Shown here: positions 33,443 to 42,063 of the stretch, piece after piece
Layout of the letters: each line of letters starts with the position of its first letter
Numbering within the stretch: the first letter of the stretch is position 1
Source of the DNA: Bradyrhizobium iriomotense
GTDB taxonomy: Bacteria > Pseudomonadota > Alphaproteobacteria > Rhizobiales > Xanthobacteraceae
NCBI RefSeq assembly: GCF_030160715.1
Contig: NZ_BSOW01000002.1
Location: 1-64,000 of the forward strand
Length of the DNA stretch: 64,000 bases
Direction: 5' to 3'
Notes under the pieces: model-generated
Seen by the model: only the letters and a program-made list of their open reading frames with translations
The model's database searches: none
What the model was told of the DNA's origin: nothing
Position numbers and translations under genes: made by a program

Positions 33443-34324
33443 TCACGGACCGAGCTCGCCCAGCAGGTCGTTGACGAGGTCGAGCATTCGGCGTTCGTCG
33501 ACCGGCCACGGCCATTGCTCGATGCGGATGCCCTGAACGCCCAGGCGATTCAGCTCTCCGGTGGTGAAATCGCGCGGCTTCACGGCGATGAAGCGTGTCC
33601 CGAAACCCGACGACGTTGCCGAAGGGACGCCACCAACGACGTTGGGAGGGAGGTAGCGGGTCTTCGTCACCTGGCCCGACGTGGTCCTTTCCACGTCCAT
33701 CCCTTCGCCGAGGGCGCGATAGATGTCCCACAAATGCTGACCGAAATCAGCGCCCTTGTGCTCCACAAGGTCCTTCGTGTTGGAGATCGACTTGGACTCG
33801 ACGATCGCCATGATCCAGATGCGCCCATCCGGATGCTGGCTCACGATCATCCAGTCGGCAAGTTCCCTGCCATTGGGTGTCCTCACGCCGCTGACGATCT
33901 CCGGCTTCTGCCATCCCTTCGTCTTTGCCGCGAGGACTGCCATCTCGTCGTACAGCTTTGCGAACTCATCCATGCCCTGCACGAAACGTTCGACGATCAC
34001 GCCCCGGATCGCCTTGACGTCCTCCTTGTTGCCCCGGTTGATCAGCCGGGCGATAGCTTCGTTCCATTCCTGCCGGCTCAGTTTGCCGATGAACGGGTAC
34101 TTCTTGATGAACTTTACGTAGAGCTCGCCCGCACGCTCATCGATCGCACTCATGACGCGAATGACTTCGCCGTCGAGTTCCAGCGCCGTCTTGACGGCCA
34201 GCTTGGCCACGCGAACCCAGCGCCGGCGGATGATCTTGCCGTATCGCATCAGCAGCACTTCGACCTCGGACCGGGCCGCGCGTGTTCTGACAGCACGGCG
34301 GGCGATCTTCCAATCGAATGTCAC
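33443..34324 (-). CDS. Hypothetical protein with PD-(D/E)XK-like core; gene 3 of the radC-flanked cassette
   Basis: The 293-residue product starts MTFDWKIARR. The first 120 residues are basic and helical. The second half contains ELADWMIVS, followed 13 residues on by IMAIVESKS: an Asp ending one strand and E-x-K in the next, the arrangement of PD-(D/E)XK nucleases. A later helix has Gln (FGQHLWDI). The tail has mixed strands and helices. No named family is recognised. It is the last gene of a compact operon, 13 bases after gene 2. A nuclease function, for example as the effector of a conflict system, is inferred from the motif only. Confidence 0.65.
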   Translation of the reverse strand: MTFDWKIARRAVRTRAARSEVEVLLMRYGKIIRRRWVRVAKLAVKTALELDGEVIRVMSAIDERAGELYVKFIKKYPFIGKLSRQEWNEAIARLINRGNKEDVKAIRGVIVERFVQGMDEFAKLYDEMAVLAAKTKGWQKPEIVSGVRTPNGRELADWMIVSQHPDGRIWIMAIVESKSISNTKDLVEHKGADFGQHLWDIYRALGEGMDVERTTSGQVTKTRYLPPNVVGGVPSATSSGFGTRFIAVKPRDFTTGELNRLGVQGIRIEQWPWPVDERRMLDLVNDLLGELGP

Positions 34325-34337
34325 GGGTGATCTCCGC

Positions 34338-35051
34338 TCAGGGGGCGACGCCGGCCAGATCCTTGATCTGGCTGGCGCTGAGCTCGAGATTTGCAGCGAG
34401 CTCGGCGAGACTAAGCTCGGGCGGCTCGATGATCCCCCGCGCGAACTCGATCAATGCTTCCCCGACGAACGTCCCGAGAAGCTGGCCTTGCTCCGGGAGC
34501 GGCGCCAGCAGAAACTTCTGCATCCAGCCGGATGCGTCGTCCAACACGGAGATCATGAGGTCTTCCGCCAGCAGTCCCAGCAGGTCGGTGAAATGCTCAG
34601 CCGCGGCTGCCGTATTGATGGCGTCCAGCATCATCATCGGCGCGGCCAGGCCGTGGATCAGGTCCAGGCGTTCGAGAGCGTCCCGGACCTGCAGCGAAAG
34701 ACCGGCTGGCGTCTTTGGCTCGAACGGCCCGCGGAAGAATTCATACAGACTGATGCCACCGGCCAGGGCCAGCTGCACGGCGCCATCGGCCTTGATGAAG
34801 GCGACCAGGCTCGTGAGCACGTTCTGCAGGTCGTCGCGCCATACCCTCAGGCGCGCGCCGCAGCCATCAAGAAAGCCACCGCAGAATCGAACTACGAAGC
34901 CGGCCGCCGCCGCGGGGTCCGCCAACGCATCGACCAGACGCCGGGCCATCACATCGTTGGGATTCTCCTCGAGCAGAATGGTCGCGAAGCGCCGCAGCTG
35001 AAAGGAAAGACGGCCCTCGCCGTACCATGGCAGCATCTGTGGGGTCGACAC
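34338..35051 (-). CDS. Hypothetical helical protein; gene 2 of the radC-flanked cassette
   Basis: The 237-residue product is best started at the GTG at 35051, which has GGAGGAA seven bases before it; the longer frame up to 35345 only shadows gene 1. It begins VSTPQMLPWYG. The sequence is almost wholly helical and leucine/alanine-rich (VVRFCGGFLDGCGARL, LQNVLTSLVAFIKADGAV, GLLAEDLMISVL). No signal peptide or domain is recognised. It may be an adaptor or immunity-type partner between the large gene-1 product and the nuclease-like gene-3 product; that is a guess from operon order. Confidence 0.65.
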   Translation of the reverse strand: MSTPQMLPWYGEGRLSFQLRRFATILLEENPNDVMARRLVDALADPAAAAGFVVRFCGGFLDGCGARLRVWRDDLQNVLTSLVAFIKADGAVQLALAGGISLYEFFRGPFEPKTPAGLSLQVRDALERLDLIHGLAAPMMMLDAINTAAAAEHFTDLLGLLAEDLMISVLDDASGWMQKFLLAPLPEQGQLLGTFVGEALIEFARGIIEPPELSLAELAANLELSASQIKDLAGVAP

Positions 35052-35065
35052 CCGCCTTCCTCCGG

Positions 35066-37489
35066 TCAGGTTTGCGGATCGCTGGACTTGTCCATCAGCC
35101 ACATCTGGAGGCTGGTCGTCACAGTCCCCGCGCCGGCGGCGTTGACCGTGTTGCGGAGCGCATTGTCCACCTTCTGACGCTCGATCTCTTGGGCACGCAG
35201 CGCCGTGGCGTCGTCGAGCCGCTGACGCGAGTCGTCGTCGGCCGCAATCGTCGTGGACTGCAACACTTCGATATGCGTGCCATCGGTCGGAACCGTTTCC
35301 TCCCACGAGCCCATGCAAACGAAGGGCTGACTTGTCGTCGGGCATTCGCCCTCCGTGCTGGAGGGCGTTATCACGACCTCGGTAGCGCTCCCGAAGGACG
35401 TTTGGCGGTATTGGTTCAGCTGGCCCGTGACATCGTCGATATATTTTGCGAGCGCGGCGTTCGGAGCGTTGCCCTGGCTAACCTGATAGATCGCCTTGAT
35501 CGCCTCGGCCTCGGAGCCGACCCGAACCGGCAGAAAGAGTCGCGCCCAGCTGGCGTTGACGAAATGGGTCGGGTCCAGCGAGGGTTCGCGCAGGCCGGTG
35601 CCGTTCCACCACGCCGGATAAAGCTTGAGGCTGGCCTGCGACCAGTCGAAAAGGCGCTCCCATCTATCGATCTCGTCGATATGGTCGCGGGTCGTCGAGG
35701 GAAACATCTGGGTGATGACAACACCGAAGGCTTCGTAGACCGGGTTGAGCCGTGCAAGCTCCGACTGCCTGATCGCATCCCAGTCGCTCTGCGCCTTGGC
35801 CAAAGCAGCGGCCTTGATCTGGGAATCCTGCGACTGCCAGGCGTCGTCCGCGGTCTTCCACGCAGCGAGTTTCTGGTTGTAGTCGTCGGCGGCTTGGACG
35901 TTGCTGGGTATGAAGCGCGCGGAGACCTGGAACGACGCCGTGCCAGTCGCGTCGAGATGGGGCGTCGGAGGGAACGTGCTGAAATCGACCCAGAGACGGT
36001 CGACCGCACCGACATGGACGATGCATTTCATACCCGTACCGTCGTTGCTGGGCATCCGGACTTCTGCAGCGGCCGGCCGCGATCCGCTGAACGCCAACAC
36101 GACGCTGGAGCTCACGAAAGCCGCATCGCCATCCCAGACGTAGCCCGCCGGCGCAGCGATGGTGACGTCGTAGTCGTAACTCTGGCTGCCGTTGAACCAA
36201 TCGAAGTGGTTGGCGTCCATCACCGTCGAGGCGACGACGGGGGGTGCGGCTGCCGGCGGGTCGGGCGGCACAGGTCGGGGGCCGGCCGAGGCCTTGCTGG
36301 CTGCGGCGAACAGCGCGTCCCTCATTGCCAGAATCCGCGCCCAGAACGGCCCAGCCGGGTCGCGGATGGCCGGTGCCCAGCAGAGCCTGACGCCATAGCG
36401 CTCCTGGCTGAGCCGCAGGCGCTTGAGGATCTTGAAATACATCAGGTCGATGGGCGTATACGCGTTGGGATTGCGAATGACGCGCTTGGACGACGTCTCG
36501 AATTTGTTGACGGTGGAAACGGTGAAGGTGATCTTGTGCTGGGTTCGATATTTCGCTGCGACCTTGGTGCTGGCCGAGTAGGTGTTCTTGACCGATGTTG
36601 TGCTCGTGATGCGATCGCCATTGTCGACTGAATTGGAGTTGTTGGGCCCCATGGACACATTGACCCCGTCGATGTCCGCACCGACATGCGCGGCATTGGA
36701 CTCGCTGTCCTTGGCCAGCCGCGACAGCTCCTGGTTGAGGCTTTGGGAGAGTTCTCCGGTCAAAGTCGAGGACAATTCGAGGTCAAGAGTCGCTTCCTGG
36801 TCCTGCAAATCCTCCAGGCTCGTCTGGCGCTCCGAGTAGGTCTTCTGCTCGAGAGTCACCTCCTCGCCAGGCGCAAGGCTAAGGGAGTAGAGAAACTCGC
36901 CCACGGCAAAACCGATCGGCCGTATCCTCGTACGGTCGAGATAGAGAAAACCGATCTCGTTGGAGAGCAGCATCGCCAGCTGCTGCTCGGGCGTTACCAG
37001 GCTCGGCCGCTTCGGTGCGACAGGGCCAGTGCTTCCGGCCGCCGGGCCGGTGGACAGCAGCAGCTGCTGGCTGGCCTCTTGGATGCGCTGCAGGCCCGGC
37101 AGCAACGCTGCATTCTCACCGCCTTGATCGTGCCGCCGCAGCTGCTGGGTCAGGGCCTCAATTTCGCGATTGACCTGTAGCGCTGCACTCCGTTGAGCCG
37201 CGGGCAATCCCCCGCCCGGCTGCGATGGCTTAGCGACAATCGCTGCCACGGCAGTGGCATAGTCCAGCGTTTCCTTGTGATCCTTCAGCACCGTCTGGCG
37301 CACGATTTCCGGCATGAGCGCAGCGGCCATTCCCACATAGGTCGACCGGTAACCGGGCAGCAGCACGGCGGGCCCTTCGGGCGCATACGCGACAAAGTGG
37401 TTCATCCGGACGAAGCGATCGGCGGGCGCGGCGCTGGTGTCGAGTACGGACGAGGCAATATTGAAGGGCTTGGGCGATTGAATGGACAT
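35066..37489 (-). CDS. Large hypothetical protein; gene 1 of the radC-flanked cassette
   Basis: The 807-residue product starts MSIQSPKPFN. No family was recognised. Visible parts: an N-terminal region with a Gln-rich coiled coil (about residues 100-150); a segment EFLYSLSLAPGEEVTLEQKTYSER (split here as GEFLYSLSLAPGEEV and TLEQKTYSER) at about 200-225; a Ser/Thr/Asn-rich stretch (about 240-320) with NNSNSVDNGD; a conserved-looking core NPNAYTPIDLMYFKILKRL; a proline-rich linker (RPVPPDPPAAAPP, about 400-415); beta-rich sequence to 530; a charged helix with DDYNQKLAAWKTADDAW; and a C-terminal half with FPSTTRDHIDEIDRWERLFDW. No signal peptide or membrane helix. It leads a three-gene operon with 14- and 13-base gaps. 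Confidence 0.65.
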   Translation of the reverse strand: MSIQSPKPFNIASSVLDTSAAPADRFVRMNHFVAYAPEGPAVLLPGYRSTYVGMAAALMPEIVRQTVLKDHKETLDYATAVAAIVAKPSQPGGGLPAAQRSAALQVNREIEALTQQLRRHDQGGENAALLPGLQRIQEASQQLLLSTGPAAGSTGPVAPKRPSLVTPEQQLAMLLSNEIGFLYLDRTRIRPIGFAVGEFLYSLSLAPGEEVTLEQKTYSERQTSLEDLQDQEATLDLELSSTLTGELSQSLNQELSRLAKDSESNAAHVGADIDGVNVSMGPNNSNSVDNGDRITSTTSVKNTYSASTKVAAKYRTQHKITFTVSTVNKFETSSKRVIRNPNAYTPIDLMYFKILKRLRLSQERYGVRLCWAPAIRDPAGPFWARILAMRDALFAAASKASAGPRPVPPDPPAAAPPVVASTVMDANHFDWFNGSQSYDYDVTIAAPAGYVWDGDAAFVSSSVVLAFSGSRPAAAEVRMPSNDGTGMKCIVHVGAVDRLWVDFSTFPPTPHLDATGTASFQVSARFIPSNVQAADDYNQKLAAWKTADDAWQSQDSQIKAAALAKAQSDWDAIRQSELARLNPVYEAFGVVITQMFPSTTRDHIDEIDRWERLFDWSQASLKLYPAWWNGTGLREPSLDPTHFVNASWARLFLPVRVGSEAEAIKAIYQVSQGNAPNAALAKYIDDVTGQLNQYRQTSFGSATEVVITPSSTEGECPTTSQPFVCMGSWEETVPTDGTHIEVLQSTTIAADDDSRQRLDDATALRAQEIERQKVDNALRNTVNAAGAGTVTTSLQMWLMDKSSDPQT

Positions 37490-37819
37490 GAATCGCTCCT
37501 GCGGCCGCCCAATCGATGCGCGGACTGATTATGAGCCAGAGAAAATCATCATCATCGCCTAGCGATCTTCGGGGCTTTCGAGGCCTCCCTTTTCCACGGC
37601 TCTCATTTCCGAGGAAAGGACCAATGGATTAGCGCTAAAGCGGCACCTCATCTTAAACATCTTAAGATGGCATGCAATACATTTATCAACCATCGGCCGA
37701 GGCACCTCGTGAGGGGAGATTTGCGTGGCGCAGATCAGATGTCTCCATTGGGGAGCCGTTCATACTGCGGGCGCAACAGCGGTCCGGCCTGCGGAAACTT
37801 TCCTGGAAACAATTCGATG
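37490..37819. other. Intergenic stretch with palindromes upstream of the cassette
   Basis: No gene is seen. CATCTTAAGATG at 37658-37669 is a perfect 12-base palindrome preceded by a repeat of its half (CATCTTAAA at 37649-37657). TTAGCGCTAA at 37629-37638 is a perfect 10-base palindrome. They lie 140-180 bases upstream of the 807-residue gene and may be operators of the cassette or the right-hand edge of the insertion. Confidence 0.45.
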
Positions 37820-37967
37820 GACCGATTGACGTGTTTCTGCACAATCCGACATCCAGATGACCAGGGCCATGATCGACATCGCCAAGCCGCTCGGCATTGC
37901 CGTGCACGACCACATCATCGTGGGCAAGAGCGGGCATGCGAGCCTGCGCGGTATGAAGCTGGTCTAA
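37820..37967 (+). pseudogene. radC 3' fragment, right copy
   Basis: From about 37,846 the plus strand again encodes the end of Rad[21 protein letters not shown] then HASLRGMKLV and a stop. Compared with the left copy, CACAATC is joined directly to CGACATCCAGATG, so about 31 bases including the metal-binding HPSGDPSPS codons are deleted and the frame is broken. Sequence upstream of CACAATC is unrelated to radC. The two copies bracket the three-gene cassette. Confidence 0.8.
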
Positions 37968-38003
37968 TGCGCGATGAGATTGGGATGAAGCGTCGCGCTT
38001 CAG
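37964..38003. repeat. Partial copy of the dispersed palindromic repeat
   Basis: CTAATGCGCGATGAGATTGG and the following GATGAAGCGTCGCGCTTCAG match one half of the 105-bp repeat at 42,898 and 43,292. It begins at the stop codon of the right radC fragment and reaches the stop of the inositol-phosphatase-like gene. Confidence 0.75.
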
Positions 38004-38782
38004 GAAATTGCCGTGATCTCACGCAGCTGCGGAGCAAGCGCGGGCGTGGAGCAGAGGATTGGGTTTCCTTTGCTGATGCCGTCGCCGGCGAAGAAATCGC
38101 TGATTGAGGCGCCCGCCTCACCGGCGATGACGATGCCGGCCGCGACGTCCCAGGCATTGATGTGCAACTCGGCATAGGCGTCGGTGCGCCCGTTCGCGAC
38201 ATGGCAGAGCCCGAGCGTGCCCGAGCCGGAGCGCTTCACCGAGCAGCCAGCGGCGTAGCTGCGCTGCAGGATGGCAAGGTAGCGCTCATAGGGAATGCGG
38301 GTCGACCAGCCGAGCTCGATCGTGGCGCGCGTGAGGTCCTCGGTGCCCGAGACGGCGATCGGCCGCCCGTTCAGCGTCGCGCCCTGTCCGCGCCGGGCGA
38401 CATAGAGCTCGTCCAGCGCGGGTGCGGCCACGATCCCGATCGTGGGGATGCGGTTCAGCAGGAATCCGATCGAGATGCACCAGTTGCGGTCGGCGCGGGC
38501 GAAGTTCGAGGTGCCATCGATCGGATCGATGATCCAGACCGCATCGCTCGCTGCACCGCCGCCCTCCTCGCCGATCACCGTGTCGGTCGGGAAGAGCACG
38601 GCCAGCCGCTGGCGCAGGAAGTCCTCGACGGCTCCGTCGGCAACGGTCAGCCAGTCCTGGGCGCCTTTCATGCTGACGCCGAGGCTTTCCTGCTTGCCGA
38701 AATAGTCGAGCGCCATGCGTCCGGCCTCGGCGACAAGGCCCTGGACGGCATGGCGTCGCAATTCGAGTTCTGCCGGCGTCAT
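38000..38782 (-). CDS. Inositol-monophosphatase-family phosphatase
   Basis: The 260-residue product starts MTPAELELRR. The metal- and phosphate-binding motifs are complete: GEEGGG, DPIDGTSNF and NAWDVAAG. The family hydrolyses inositol phosphates, sugar phosphates, histidinol phosphate or adenosine bisphosphate in the cytoplasm. Sequence alone does not choose between them. It is divergent from an ABC importer operon with 165 bases between the starts. This could mean that it acts on the imported compound, for example a phosphorylated sugar or polyol. Confidence 0.9.
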   Translation of the reverse strand: MTPAELELRRHAVQGLVAEAGRMALDYFGKQESLGVSMKGAQDWLTVADGAVEDFLRQRLAVLFPTDTVIGEEGGGAASDAVWIIDPIDGTSNFARADRNWCISIGFLLNRIPTIGIVAAPALDELYVARRGQGATLNGRPIAVSGTEDLTRATIELGWSTRIPYERYLAILQRSYAAGCSVKRSGSGTLGLCHVANGRTDAYAELHINAWDVAAGIVIAGEAGASISDFFAGDGISKGNPILCSTPALAPQLREITAIS

Positions 38783-38947
38783 CGGCCGACAGCCCCGAGG
38801 GCGGCAGGCTTGCGGATGCGGGCGAAGTCGGCGTCGGCAGGCATGGTTTCACAAATCTGTTGCATGAGCACGCTACGGATCGTTACGTTTATTCCAAGCC
38901 GGTCGCGGAATGGAAGAGCAAATCCATTCTGGCAAAATCAGAGCGGC

Positions 38948-40075
38948 ATGGAGGGACGGATCGTGCAGGCGGAAACGCAGGGCGTGTCGTGCGCCGGCGC
39001 GGCTATCCAGGTGCGCGACCTGCATGTCGCCTATGGCGGCACCCCAGTCCTGCACGGCGTCAGCCTAGACTTTGCTCCCGGCACCTTCACCGCCCTCCTG
39101 GGCTCTTCCGGCTGCGGCAAGACCACCCTTCTGCGCTCGTTGTGCGGCTTCGTGCCGGTGCGCTCCGGCTCGATCGTGGTCGGAGACCGCGACGTCGCTC
39201 TGCTGCCACCGGAGAAGCGCGGCATGGCGATGGTGTTTCAGTCCTACGCGCTGTGGCCGCACATGACCGTGCTGCAGAACATCGGCTATGGGCTGAAGCT
39301 GCGGGGCACCGCCAAGACCGAGATCACCGCCAAGGTGGCTTCGCTGCTCGCGATGCTGGGCCTCAGCGGCTACGAGGAGCGCAAGGTCACGGCGCTGTCC
39401 GGCGGGCAGCGCCAGCGCGTCGCGCTCGGCCGGGCGCTGGCGGTCGACCCCGGCATCCTGCTGCTCGACGAGCCGCTGTCCAATCTCGACGCCAAGATCC
39501 GGATGACGATGCGCCACGAGATCCGCGCGATCCAGCAGCGGCTCGGCGTCACCGCCATCCATGTCACGCATGATCGCGAGGAAGCCATGACCATGGCGGA
39601 CCGGCTCGTCATCATGCAGGCGGGGCGAATCGCCCAGATCGGCACGCCCGAGGAGGTCTACGACCGGCCGGCGAGCGCCTTCGTCGCCAATTTCATGGGT
39701 GCGGAGAACGTCCTGCCCGTACATGTCGCGCGCAGCGCGGACGGAACGGCCGTCAGCGCCGGCGCCGCGGTCGCCCGGCTCGCGGACCACGATGCCACCG
39801 CGCTGCCCGCGGGCGAGGCCGTAGCCTATTTCCGCGACGATGCCGCAAGTCTCGACGCGCCCGACGCGGCGCCGCAGGGCGATCTCCTCGTGCCCGGACG
39901 CATCGCCGCGCGCAGCTATCCCGGCGGCCTCTATCGCTATCGCGTCGAGGCGGCCGGCCGGCAGATCACGATCGACGACACGGCACGACATGAACCGGGC
40001 GCTGCCGTCGGCCTGCGCATCCCGGTGCGACGCCTTCACATTTTCCCGGCAACTGAAGCCGCCACCGCTGCCTGA
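38948..40075 (+). CDS. ABC importer ATPase (Fe3+/spermidine/sugar-phosphate class)
   Basis: The 375-residue product starts MEGRIVQAET at 38948; the much longer open frame upstream is antisense to the phosphatase gene. Walker A GSSGCGKTT, the ABC signature LSGGQRQRVALGRAL, Walker B ILLLDEP and a switch histidine (HVTHDREEAM) are all present. A C-terminal TOBE-like domain (about residues 280-370) places it in the PotA/FbpC/UgpC class. It is the first gene of a four-gene operon with a periplasmic binding protein and two permeases. Confidence 0.93.
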   Translation: MEGRIVQAETQGVSCAGAAIQVRDLHVAYGGTPVLHGVSLDFAPGTFTALLGSSGCGKTTLLRSLCGFVPVRSGSIVVGDRDVALLPPEKRGMAMVFQSYALWPHMTVLQNIGYGLKLRGTAKTEITAKVASLLAMLGLSGYEERKVTALSGGQRQRVALGRALAVDPGILLLDEPLSNLDAKIRMTMRHEIRAIQQRLGVTAIHVTHDREEAMTMADRLVIMQAGRIAQIGTPEEVYDRPASAFVANFMGAENVLPVHVARSADGTAVSAGAAVARLADHDATALPAGEAVAYFRDDAASLDAPDAAPQGDLLVPGRIAARSYPGGLYRYRVEAAGRQITIDDTARHEPGAAVGLRIPVRRLHIFPATEAATAA

Positions 40076-40090
40076 CACGGAGCCAGACCC

Positions 40091-41221
40091 ATGCGCATTT
40101 TCCCGATAGCCTTTTCCCTCGCGGCGCTGCTCGCAGCCTCGCCTCTCGCCGCACAGACCCTCAATGTCGCCTCGGCCGGCGACCAGAACATGGTCGACTA
40201 CGTCAAGGACTATCTCGGCCCGTTGTTCGAGAAGAGCCATCCCGGCGTGAAGGTGATCTCCGTCGGCACCGGCCCCGGCGATGCCGGCTCCCAGAAGATC
40301 TACGAGAAGCTCGACGCCCAGAAGGCCGCCGCGACCACCGACTTCGACGTCGTGGTGATCCACCAGAAGGCCGCCGGGACGATGGTGAAGGAAGGGCTGC
40401 TCGCGAAATACACGGACAAGGTCGACACGGCAAAGCTGGTTTCCAGCGAGACCGCCAAGAACGCGCTCGGCGCCGACGTCTCGGGCTACGTCATCCCGAT
40501 GTTCCAGTCGCAGACGGCGCTCGCCTACAATGCCGACATGCTCAAGAACCCGCCGGACAACTTCGCCGAGCTGAAGGAGTGGGCGAAGAAGAACCCGAAG
40601 CAGTTCGGCTACAATGGCATCAAGGGTGGCATGTCCGGCGTGGCTTTCGTCGCCGGCTGGGTCTATGCCTTCGGCGGCGACGCCGGCAAGCTGATCCAGG
40701 GACCGTATGATCCGGCCGAGAAGGCCAAGTGGGACACAGCTTTCAGCGAGCTGAAGGACTTCAACAAGAACGTCGTCATCACGCCCGGCAATGCCGGCAC
40801 GCTCGACATGCTCAACCGCGGCGAGATCGCGATGGGACCGGTCTGGGTCGACATGTTCTATTCCTGGCAGGCTGACGGCAAGCTGCCGCCCAACATGAAG
40901 CTCAAGCTCGCCTCGCCCGGCATGCTCGGCCAGCCGATGTACTACGCCGTGCCGGAGAAGGCGACGCAGCGGAAGCTGGCGGAGGAGTTCATCGCGCTCG
41001 CCACCAGCCCGCAGGTCCAGGCAGACGGCATCGTCAAGAAGTTCAACTGGTATCCGGGCATCGACGCCAAGAACCTCGAAGGCAAGCTCGACAAGGCGGC
41101 CTGGGACAAGCTCTTCACCGACATCACCCCGACCGACCTGTCCAAGAACGCAAAACCCTTCCCGATCGCGCCCTACTTCAACGACATCCTCGAGGGCTAC
41201 GAGAAGAAGGTCGCGAACTGA
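40091..41221 (+). CDS. ABC importer periplasmic binding protein (AfuA/FbpA-like)
   Basis: The 376-residue product has a clear signal peptide (MRIFPIAFSLAALLAASPLAAQ, cleavage after AAQ or nearby). The mature part is a type-II binding protein of the iron/polyamine/phosphonate class, with TLNVASAGDQNMVDYV at the start and FGYNGIKGGMSGVAF in the hinge region. Ligand residues cannot be assigned. The tyrosines that bind Fe3+ in FbpA are not obvious, so an organic ligand such as a sugar phosphate or an aminophosphonate is more likely than iron. It follows the ATPase by 15 bases. Confidence 0.88.
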   Translation: MRIFPIAFSLAALLAASPLAAQTLNVASAGDQNMVDYVKDYLGPLFEKSHPGVKVISVGTGPGDAGSQKIYEKLDAQKAAATTDFDVVVIHQKAAGTMVKEGLLAKYTDKVDTAKLVSSETAKNALGADVSGYVIPMFQSQTALAYNADMLKNPPDNFAELKEWAKKNPKQFGYNGIKGGMSGVAFVAGWVYAFGGDAGKLIQGPYDPAEKAKWDTAFSELKDFNKNVVITPGNAGTLDMLNRGEIAMGPVWVDMFYSWQADGKLPPNMKLKLASPGMLGQPMYYAVPEKATQRKLAEEFIALATSPQVQADGIVKKFNWYPGIDAKNLEGKLDKAAWDKLFTDITPTDLSKNAKPFPIAPYFNDILEGYEKKVAN

Positions 41222-41226
41222 GGGCC

Positions 41227-42063
41227 ATGAGCCTGTCGCAACGCCAGCTCGCCTTGCTGCTGATCGCGCCGGGCCTCGCGCTCGTCGCGGCGCTGTTCCT
41301 CTATCCGCTTCTCTTCTCTCTCGCCTCGGCCTTCACCGACCCTAAGGGCGGGTTCTCCTTGCAGGCCTTCGGCAAGGCCTTCGAGCTCTATTCCGGCGAC
41401 ATCCTCTTCACGATTGTCATCGTGGTGAGCTCCTGTGCGCTGACGGCGCTGGCGGCGATCGCCATCGCCGGCACGCTGACGCTCGGCGAGAATCCGTGGA
41501 TCGTCGGAACGCTGCGCGCCCTCTATCGCTGGCCCCTGTTCATTCCCTTCATCGTGGCCGCGCAGTGCATGCGCACCTTCCTCGCCAAGAACGGGCTGAT
41601 GAACAACAGCTTCGTCTCGCTCGGACTGATGGAGCCGCTGCAGGCGGTGAGCTATCTCGACTGGCGCGGGATCATCATCACCTTCGTGTGGAAGCAGACC
41701 CCGTTCGTCGCGCTGCTGCTGGCCGGCGCGCTGGCTGCGCTCGACCGGGCAACGCTGGAGGCCGGGCGCAATCTCGGCGCTTCGCGGCTCAGGGTTCTGC
41801 TCGAGCTGGCGCTACCGCAGGTGATGCCGACGCTGCTCGTTGCACTCGTCCTCTCCTTCGTGACGATGCTCTCGGTGCTGTCGGTGCCGATGATGGTGGC
41901 CGGCTCGCAGCCGACTATGCTGACCGTCGACATGGCCTTCCGCATCAACGCCTATGGCGACTATGCCACGGCCAATGCGCTCGGCGTCATCACCTACCTG
42001 ATCAGCGCCGGTGCTGCGATCCTCTACCTCCGGCACGGCATGGCGAAGGAGAGCGCGCCGTGA
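41227..42063 (+). CDS. ABC importer permease 1
   Basis: The 278-residue product starts five bases after the binding protein. It has six predicted membrane helices and the cytoplasmic EAA loop at about residues 178-195 (LEAGRNLGASRLRVLLELALP). The typical PotB/FbpB order is seen. It is joined to the second permease by a GTGA overlap. Confidence 0.92.
   Translation: MSLSQRQLALLLIAPGLALVAALFLYPLLFSLASAFTDPKGGFSLQAFGKAFELYSGDILFTIVIVVSSCALTALAAIAIAGTLTLGENPWIVGTLRALYRWPLFIPFIVAAQCMRTFLAKNGLMNNSFVSLGLMEPLQAVSYLDWRGIIITFVWKQTPFVALLLAGALAALDRATLEAGRNLGASRLRVLLELALPQVMPTLLVALVLSFVTMLSVLSVPMMVAGSQPTMLTVDMAFRINAYGDYATANALGVITYLISAGAAILYLRHGMAKESAP

Noticed and set aside
35052..35345. Upstream extension of the 237-residue cassette gene
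   Set aside because: The first 98 residues are only a shadow of the 807-residue gene; a GTG with GGAGGAA at the right distance is the better start.
38162..38947. Upstream extension of the ABC ATPase to a 637-residue protein
   Set aside because: The extra part is antisense to the inositol-phosphatase-like gene; the family start is at 38948.
39065..40363. Minus-strand 432-residue frame
   Set aside because: Antisense to the ABC ATPase; composition is that of a high-GC shadow frame.
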